10,743 nt of DNA. Source: Sphingomonadales bacterium UBA1936 (GTDB lineage: Bacteria > Pseudomonadota > Alphaproteobacteria > Sphingomonadales > Sphingomonadaceae). Where the stretch lies: positions 15,036-25,778 of the forward strand of contig DDFE01000023.1 in NCBI GenBank assembly GCA_002336985.1, written 5' to 3'. The position numbers and the translations under genes were made by a program. Positions 6,839 through 10,743 of this stretch are shown in pieces. How positions within the stretch are numbered: position 1 is the first letter of the stretch; each line of letters starts with the position of its first letter. The notes beneath the pieces were generated by a model. It made no database searches. It saw only the letters and a program-made list of their open reading frames with translations, and was not told where the DNA came from.

Positions 6839-7264
6839 ATGAACAAGCCACCGACATGGTTCTGGATCGTCGCGGTCCTTGCGGTCCTGTGGGAATGCAT
6901 GGGCTGCATGTCCTATCTGCAGGAAGTGACGATGACCCCGGCACAACTCGCTGCGATGCCGGTCGAACAGCGCGATATCTGGCTGATGATGCCGTCATGG
7001 CTGTTCGGCGTCTTTGCGATCGCCGTATGGATCGGCCTTGCCGGGGCGATCACCTTGTTGCTGCGCAAACGGCTGGCGCGGTCGCTATTTATCGTATCGC
7101 TGGCTGCAATCGTGGTGCAGTTCGGCTGGGTGTTCACGCAGACGCCGATCCTTCAGAAGATGAGCTTCGGCGAAGCGGCGGGGCTGCCGATCGCCATTTT
7201 CGTGATCGGTGCTGTGCTGGTGTGGTTTGCAGGATTTGCGACGAAGCGGGGATGGTTGAACTAG
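6839..7264 (+). CDS. Hypothetical four-helix integral membrane protein
   Basis: I do not recognise this 141-residue protein. It has four hydrophobic segments, about residues 7-26, 52-75, 81-100 and 114-134, with no cleavable signal peptide and short loops. The first loop is the longest soluble part (about 28-50, TMTPAQLAAMPVEQRDIW) and carries the acidic residues. Cys20 and Cys23 form a CMGC pair at the end of the first helix; Glu19 and Glu29 flank it. A basic RKR at 76-78 fits a cytoplasmic loop between helices 2 and 3, placing both ends in the cytoplasm. The start is secure, with GGGGAGGA just upstream. It is the first gene of a plus-strand run, and its TAG stop is immediately followed by the next gene's GTG, implying translational coupling. 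I believe similar proteins of unknown function occur in other sphingomonads, but I assign no function. Confidence 0.85.
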   Translation: MNKPPTWFWIVAVLAVLWECMGCMSYLQEVTMTPAQLAAMPVEQRDIWLMMPSWLFGVFAIAVWIGLAGAITLLLRKRLARSLFIVSLAAIVVQFGWVFTQTPILQKMSFGEAAGLPIAIFVIGAVLVWFAGFATKRGWLN

Positions 7265-7609
7265 GTGATCAGCGTTTATGGAATTCCGAATTGCGACACG
7301 GTAAAAAAGGCGCGCAACTGGCTCGATGCACGCGGAACGTCCTATACGTTTCACGACTATAAGAAGCTTGGCATCGACGCGGCGACGCTCGAGCGCTGGG
7401 CCGATGCCGTCGGCTGGGAACTGCTTCTCAACCGCGCAGGCACGACATTCCGGGGGCTGACCGAAGCCGACAAGAGCGGCATCGACAGGAAAAAGGCCAT
7501 CGAGTTGATGATCGCCAGCCCCAGCCTGATCAAACGCCCCGTGGTCGAAGGGGATGGCGTCATGCTCGTCGGCTTCAAGCAGCCGCTATGGGAAGAAGCG
7601 TTCGCATGA
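7265..7609 (+). CDS. ArsC/Spx-family thioredoxin-fold reductase, YffB type
   Basis: The 114-residue product matches the ArsC-like fold, opening with a beta strand then GIPNCDTVKKARNWL, with the single N-terminal Cys10 at the position of the ArsC nucleophile. FHDYKK follows at 30-34, then LLNRAGTTFRGL (Arg57, Arg63) and LIKRPV (Arg91), the conserved arginine and cis-proline region. The order and wording fit the YffB/Spx-MgsR-like branch better than true arsenate reductase, and no ars genes are near, so a glutathione-linked reductase or orphan redox role is more likely than arsenate resistance. The GTG start at 7265-7267 directly abuts the upstream stop with no gap. A weak GGGGATGG lies about nine bases ahead. 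The stop overlaps the next gene's ATG by four bases, so translation is probably coupled on both sides. Confidence 0.9.
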   Translation: MISVYGIPNCDTVKKARNWLDARGTSYTFHDYKKLGIDAATLERWADAVGWELLLNRAGTTFRGLTEADKSGIDRKKAIELMIASPSLIKRPVVEGDGVMLVGFKQPLWEEAFA

Positions 7610-7986
7610 CGCGCCGGCTGATTTCATCCGGATCGCCGTTCGAAAAGATCGCAGGCTATTCGCGGGCCGTGGTGCAGGGCGACTGGTGCTTCGTCGCAGG
7701 CACTACCGGCTATGACTACACGACCATGGACATGCCCGACGATGTCGCGGACCAGGCGGCGAACGCGCTCGCGACCGTTGCGCAGGCGCTGGCCGAGGCC
7801 GGGTTCACCATGGCCGATGTCGTGCGCGCAACTTACTACATTGCCGATCCGGCGTGCTGGGAAGCGATCACGCCCGCGCTCGGGGCCGTGTTCGGCGATA
7901 TCCGCCCGGCCGCGACATGCATCGTCGCCGAACTCATCAGGCCTGAAATGCTTGTCGAGATTGAGGTCACGGCCTTCCGCGGATAG
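7606..7986 (+). CDS. Rid (YjgF/YER057c/UK114) family protein lacking the canonical catalytic arginine
   Basis: The 126-residue product has the length and flow of the Rid family: GYSRAVVQGDWCFVAGTTGYD, a long helix of the ANALATVAQALAEAG type, MADVVRATYYIAD, and a C-terminal VEIEVTAF strand. Classic RidA trimers hydrolyse reactive enamine/imine intermediates such as 2-aminoacrylate using an arginine (Arg105 in E. coli). Here the matching motif reads RPAATC, placing Ala103 where the arginine should be, while the counterparts of Tyr17 (Tyr18) and Glu120 (Glu118) remain. The motif is typical of a natural subgroup, so this is a subfamily trait rather than decay. Its substrate is unknown and imine deaminase activity doubtful. 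I chose ATG 7606, which overlaps the upstream stop as ATGA with GGAAGAAG ahead, over the in-frame ATG at 7588. Confidence 0.9.
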   Translation: MTRRLISSGSPFEKIAGYSRAVVQGDWCFVAGTTGYDYTTMDMPDDVADQAANALATVAQALAEAGFTMADVVRATYYIADPACWEAITPALGAVFGDIRPAATCIVAELIRPEMLVEIEVTAFRG

Positions 7987-7996
7987 GGTCGGGCGC

Positions 7997-8857
7997 ATGT
8001 CCACGACCTTCACCATCGATACGTCGACCAGCCGCGCGAATCCGACGCCGGCGCCGATGAAGCGGCTGACCATCCCGGCGATCCGTGCGCGCAAGGGCGG
8101 AGAGCCACTCGTCATGCTCACCGCTTATACCGTGCGGACGGCGCAGCTGTTCGACCCGCATTGCGACATGCTGCTGGTCGGCGATTCGCTGGGGCAGGTC
8201 ATCTACGGGTTGCCGTCGACGGTGCCGGTCACACTTGAGATGATGTGCGCGCATGGCGCGGCGGTGGTGCGCGGCAGCTATCACAGCGTGGTCGTCATCG
8301 ACATGCCGTTCGGATCCTATGAAGCATCGCCGCAGCAGGCATTCGAAAGCGCCGCGCGCCTGCTCAAGGAAACCGGCGCGGCTGCGGTGAAGATGGAAGG
8401 CGGGGCGGCCATGGCGCCGACGATCGCATTCCTGTCCGAACGCGGCATTCCGGTGATGGCGCACGTCGGTCTCACGCCACAGGCGGTCAACCAGCTGGGC
8501 GGCTATGGCGCGCGGGGCCGCAGCGAGGCGGAGCGCGCGAAGATCGTTGCCGATGCAAAAGCTGTCGACGACGCGGGTGCGTTCTCGCTGGTGATCGAAG
8601 GCGTGGTCGAACCGATCGCGGTCGAGATTACGAAAGCCGTCAAGTGTCCAACGATCGGCATCGGCGCATCCGTTCAGTGTGACGGACAGGTGTTGGTCGG
8701 GGAGGATATGCTCGGCCTGTTCGAGCGCACCGCTCGCTTCGTGAAGCGTTATGGCGACATGGCCGGTATGATCAGTGAATCCGCCGCGGCCTATGCGGCG
8801 GACGTGCGGGCGCGCAGCTTCCCGACGGCCGACCAGATCTACGCGCCGAAGGACTAG
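7997..8857 (+). CDS. panB: 3-methyl-2-oxobutanoate hydroxymethyltransferase (ketopantoate hydroxymethyltransferase)
   Basis: PanB performs the first committed step of pantothenate and thus coenzyme A synthesis, transferring a hydroxymethyl group from 5,10-methylenetetrahydrofolate to 2-oxoisovalerate in the cytoplasm. The 286-residue product has all the landmarks: MLTAYT (40-45), VGDSLG with magnesium ligand D63, VIDMPFGSY with D102, VKMEGG with E134, HVGLTPQ (156-162), catalytic E201 in VIEGVVE, and the IGIGASVQCDGQVLVGEDMLGL stretch from 220. The start at 7997 gives an N-terminal extension of some 20 residues before MKRLTIPAI; starting at ATG 8057 would give a shorter enzyme. I prefer 7997 because it lies 10 bp after the Rid stop, though its Shine-Dalgarno is weak. 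No panC or panD is visible nearby. The frame is also open upstream inside the Rid gene, which is not meaningful. Confidence 0.96.
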   Translation: MSTTFTIDTSTSRANPTPAPMKRLTIPAIRARKGGEPLVMLTAYTVRTAQLFDPHCDMLLVGDSLGQVIYGLPSTVPVTLEMMCAHGAAVVRGSYHSVVVIDMPFGSYEASPQQAFESAARLLKETGAAAVKMEGGAAMAPTIAFLSERGIPVMAHVGLTPQAVNQLGGYGARGRSEAERAKIVADAKAVDDAGAFSLVIEGVVEPIAVEITKAVKCPTIGIGASVQCDGQVLVGEDMLGLFERTARFVKRYGDMAGMISESAAAYAADVRARSFPTADQIYAPKD

Positions 8858-8861
8858 CGGT

Positions 8862-8877
8862 GCGGCGAACGCGCCGC
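8862..8877. other. Small GC stem-loop between panB and the TPR gene
   Basis: GCGGCG (8862-8867) and CGCCGC (8872-8877) enclose an AACG loop, starting four bases after the panB stop. It is followed by TAAGGCTCG, not a T-run, so it is a poor intrinsic terminator. It may slow 3' decay or partially attenuate transcription into the next gene in this 55-bp gap, the widest in the run. Confidence 0.3.
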
Positions 8878-8900
8878 TAAGGCTCGCCGACTTATTTCTG

Positions 8901-8906
8901 AAAGGA
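8901..8906 (+). promoter_or_regulatory. Ribosome binding site fixing a TTG start
   Basis: AAAGGA is six bases before TTG 8913-8915. The nearer ATG at 8906-8908 is out of frame with the downstream protein, so this site selects the rare TTG start. Confidence 0.7.
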
Positions 8907-8912
8907 TGCCCC

Positions 8913-9611
8913 TTGGCGATCGCGCCGCAGAGCAACGAAGCTTTCCTCCGCGAAGTCGACGAACAGGTCCGCCTCGATACCGCGCAACGCTTCTGGAAGC
9001 GTTGGGGGAAGCTTGTCATCGCACTTTTCATCGCCGCGCTCGTCGCGCTGGCCGGTGGATTGTGGTGGAATGCACACCAGAAGTCGGTCGCAGGTGTCGA
9101 TGGCGAAAAGCTGTCACTGGCGCTCGACGATCTTTCCGAAAACCGTCCGACCAAGGCGGAAGGCGCACTGAAGGAACTTCAGGACAGCAAGACGCCGGGA
9201 TACCGCGCCTCGTCGCAGCTCGCGCTTGCCGCGATGATGCTGGCGAAGAACGATACCAAGGGCGCGGTCGCGGCCTATGAGAAGGTTGCCGCCGACACTT
9301 CGCTCGGCCAGCCCTTTCGTGATGCGGCTACCATCCGTGGTGTCGCTGCCGGTTTCGACACGATGACGCCCGAAGCGGTGGTCGCGAAGCTGAAACCGCT
9401 CGCCGTTCCAAAGACCCCCTGGTTCGGCAGCGCGGGCGAGATGACCGCCATCGCGTATATGAAAATGAACAAGACGCGAGAGGCCGGCGCGTTGTTCGCG
9501 GCGATCGCCAAGGACCAGAGTGTGCCCGAATCGATCCGGCAACGCAGCGTTCAGCTTGCGAGCGCCATGGGCATCGACGTGGGCCCGCTGAATATCAAGA
9601 ACAGGAATTGA
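8913..9611 (+). CDS. Membrane-anchored tetratricopeptide-repeat protein, YfgM-like
   Basis: The 232-residue product starts with a short charged cytoplasmic stretch (NEAFLREVDEQVRLDTAQRFWKRWG), followed by one transmembrane helix at about 32-52 (KLVIALFIAALVALAGGLWW) and a helical periplasmic domain. The domain carries TPR-like helices such as ASSQLALAAMMLAKNDTKGAVAAYEKVA at about 98-125 and GEMTAIAYMKMNKTREAGALFAAIA near 175-200. This layout is the YfgM / TPR_21 family. E. coli YfgM is a SecYEG-associated partner of the chaperone PpiD and is encoded immediately before bamB, as here; a chaperone-like role at the inner membrane is inferred from that. The frame is open upstream into panB, but the family-like N-terminus begins at TTG 8913, which has AAAGGA six bases ahead. 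Its stop lies two bases before the bamB start. Confidence 0.88.
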   Translation: MAIAPQSNEAFLREVDEQVRLDTAQRFWKRWGKLVIALFIAALVALAGGLWWNAHQKSVAGVDGEKLSLALDDLSENRPTKAEGALKELQDSKTPGYRASSQLALAAMMLAKNDTKGAVAAYEKVAADTSLGQPFRDAATIRGVAAGFDTMTPEAVVAKLKPLAVPKTPWFGSAGEMTAIAYMKMNKTREAGALFAAIAKDQSVPESIRQRSVQLASAMGIDVGPLNIKNRN

Positions 9612-9613
9612 GG

Positions 9614-10743
9614 ATGACCAAGACCACCCGCGCACTGGCGCTCGCCCCTGCGGTCGCGGCCATGCTCGCGCTTGGCGGATGCGGCATTTTCAAAGGCGCA
9701 GGCAAGCCGAAGACGGCCGTTGTCGGCAAGCGCGTGCCGATCCTGACATCGGAAAACGATGCGGCGGTCGAGCCGGCTCTTGCCGATATCCAGGTTACCC
9801 TGCCTGAAGCTGTTGCCAACGACAGCTGGGACCAGCCGGGCGGCAATGCGGCCAAGTCCGGCGGCCACCTTGCACTGGGCGCATCGCCCTCGCGTGCATG
9901 GGAAGCCAAGGTTGCGGGCGTCACCAAATCCGAACGGCTGGCCGCATCGCCGGTCGTGTCGGGCGGCACGCTGTACGTCATGGATACGACCGCCACGGTG
10001 AACGCGTTCGACGCCAAGTCGGGCGGCAAGCGCTGGTCGGTGAACCTGGGCGCCTCGGGCAAGAAGGCCGGGCGCATTGCGTTCGGCGGCGGCGTCAGCG
10101 TCGAGGGCGACAAGCTCTATGCGACGACCGGCGCTGGCGACATCGTCGCGATGAATGCCGCGAACGGTACGATCGTCTGGAAGAAGCGCCCGGGCGGTCC
10201 CCTGCGCGGCGCACCGTCGGTGTCGGGCGGCAGCGTCTATGTGATGAGCCAGGACAACCAGATCTTCGCGCTCAATACCGCCGATGGCGCGACCCAGTGG
10301 CAGGAAGCCGCCGCCGTGCAGACAGCAGGCGTTTTCGGCGTTGCCGCGCCGTCTGTCGCGCAAGCGACGGTGGTGGCCGGCTTCTCGTCGGGCGATCTCG
10401 TCGCCTATCGCTATGAGAACGGCCGTACCCTGTGGGGCGACGCGCTATCGCGGACCAGCGTCAACACGTCGGTTTCGACATTGTCCGATATCGACGCCAG
10501 CCCGGTGATCGACGCGGGCCGCGTCTATGCGATCGGGCAGGGCGGCCGCATGGTCAGCCTGGAATTGGTGACCGGCCAGCGCATCTGGGAACTCAACGTC
10601 GCCGGCATCTCGACACCTTGGGTCGCGGGCGAGTGGATTTTCGTCGTCACCGACGAGGCCAAGCTGCTGTGTGTCGCGCGTGCGACCGGCAAGGTTCGCT
10701 GGGTGTCGCAGCTGCAGCGTTACCGCAAAGACAAGGCGAAGAA
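9614..10743 (+). CDS. bamB: Outer-membrane protein assembly factor BamB, lipoprotein (3' end outside window)
   Basis: The frame runs from ATG 9614 to the end of the window, giving 376 residues without a stop. A lipoprotein signal peptide is clear: basic start, hydrophobic core and lipobox LGGC with Cys23 as the acylation site. After a low-complexity linker (about 24-105), PQQ-like beta-propeller blades recur at about 40-residue spacing. Each has the pattern hydrophobic-Tyr/Val strand, then a strand leading into an Ala/Gly turn, then GxxxW; the six Trp-ending repeats include SGGKRW (W141), NGTIVW, DGATQW, NGRTLW, TGQRIW and TGKVRW. BamB is the propeller scaffold of the Bam complex that folds outer-membrane beta-barrel proteins. 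Its position straight after a YfgM-like gene matches the enterobacterial order. AGGAA (9603-9607) six bases upstream overlaps the end of the preceding gene, so translation is probably coupled. Confidence 0.94.
   Translation, partial: MTKTTRALALAPAVAAMLALGGCGIFKGAGKPKTAVVGKRVPILTSENDAAVEPALADIQVTLPEAVANDSWDQPGGNAAKSGGHLALGASPSRAWEAKVAGVTKSERLAASPVVSGGTLYVMDTTATVNAFDAKSGGKRWSVNLGASGKKAGRIAFGGGVSVEGDKLYATTGAGDIVAMNAANGTIVWKKRPGGPLRGAPSVSGGSVYVMSQDNQIFALNTADGATQWQEAAAVQTAGVFGVAAPSVAQATVVAGFSSGDLVAYRYENGRTLWGDALSRTSVNTSVSTLSDIDASPVIDAGRVYAIGQGGRMVSLELVTGQRIWELNVAGISTPWVAGEWIFVVTDEAKLLCVARATGKVRWVSQLQRYRKDKAK

Noticed and set aside
6734..6946. N-terminal extension of the AI-2E family protein up to 6946
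   Set aside because: It would overlap the divergent gene at 6839, looks unlike the family, and the ATG at 6731-6733 has its own purine-rich site.
7588..7605. Earlier in-frame ATG for the Rid-family protein
   Set aside because: It adds six residues atypical of the family; the ATG at 7606 overlaps the upstream stop as ATGA, a common coupling arrangement, and is preceded by GGAAGAAG.
7265..7609. Arsenic resistance locus
   Set aside because: The protein has the ArsC fold, but there is no ArsB/Acr3, ArsR or ArsH nearby and the sequence fits the YffB-like branch.
8862..8877. Intrinsic terminator after panB
   Set aside because: A six-bp stem without a following T-run does not qualify, so I list it only as a stem-loop.
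1..10743. Mobile elements, CRISPR, tRNA/rRNA, riboswitches, defence or secretion islands
   Set aside because: No terminal inverted repeats, transposase or integrase, spaced repeat array, RNA-gene fold or composition shift was seen; all genes look native.

Overview
The window is about 10.7 kb of uniformly GC-rich, tightly packed chromosomal DNA. It looks like an alphaproteobacterium, most likely a sphingomonad. The pointers are the overall base composition, a divergent Lrp-type regulator beside a putA whose product lacks its own DNA-binding domain, the style of PanB and of the AI-2E-type permease, and the gene order TPR membrane protein then bamB. The genus is an inference from remembered family resemblance, not from a search. 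I see no mobile element, CRISPR array, rRNA, tRNA, phage gene or defence gene.

Region 1 (1-4305) is about DNA repair and proline catabolism. The 3' end of an AlkD-like DNA alkylation repair gene (+) runs into an Lrp/AsnC regulator, putR (-), and the two stop codons share a CTAG. putR is transcribed away from putA (796-4305, +), a type-B-like bifunctional proline dehydrogenase / glutamate-semialdehyde dehydrogenase. Around their short intergenic region lie three TTGAT boxes in the same orientation at 19-20 bp steps plus one inverted copy, which is the best candidate operator in the window. PutR probably senses proline and activates putA.

Region 2 (4306-5572) holds two strong stem-loops in the gap between the convergent genes putA and a YahK-type zinc alcohol dehydrogenase (4458-5507, -). 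One is a textbook intrinsic terminator on the minus strand. The two hairpins share a nearly identical 16-base word.

Region 3 (5573-6838) is an AI-2E/PerM family membrane protein (-), divergent from the operon that follows.

Region 4 (6839-10743) is six co-directional plus-strand genes with gaps of 0, -4, 10, 55 and 2 bp: an unrecognised four-helix membrane protein, an ArsC/YffB-type thioredoxin-fold protein, a Rid-family protein lacking the canonical arginine, panB (pantothenate/CoA synthesis), a YfgM-like membrane-anchored TPR protein, and the outer-membrane assembly lipoprotein bamB, which runs off the end. The last two match the yfgM-bamB order seen ahead of der in enterobacteria, so der may follow outside the window.

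This is mostly an ordinary housekeeping region. I found no convincing undescribed system. The points most worth a second look are the phased putR/putA operator, the possibly leaderless putA start, the non-canonical Rid protein next to panB, the unknown membrane protein heading the operon, and the paired hairpins.
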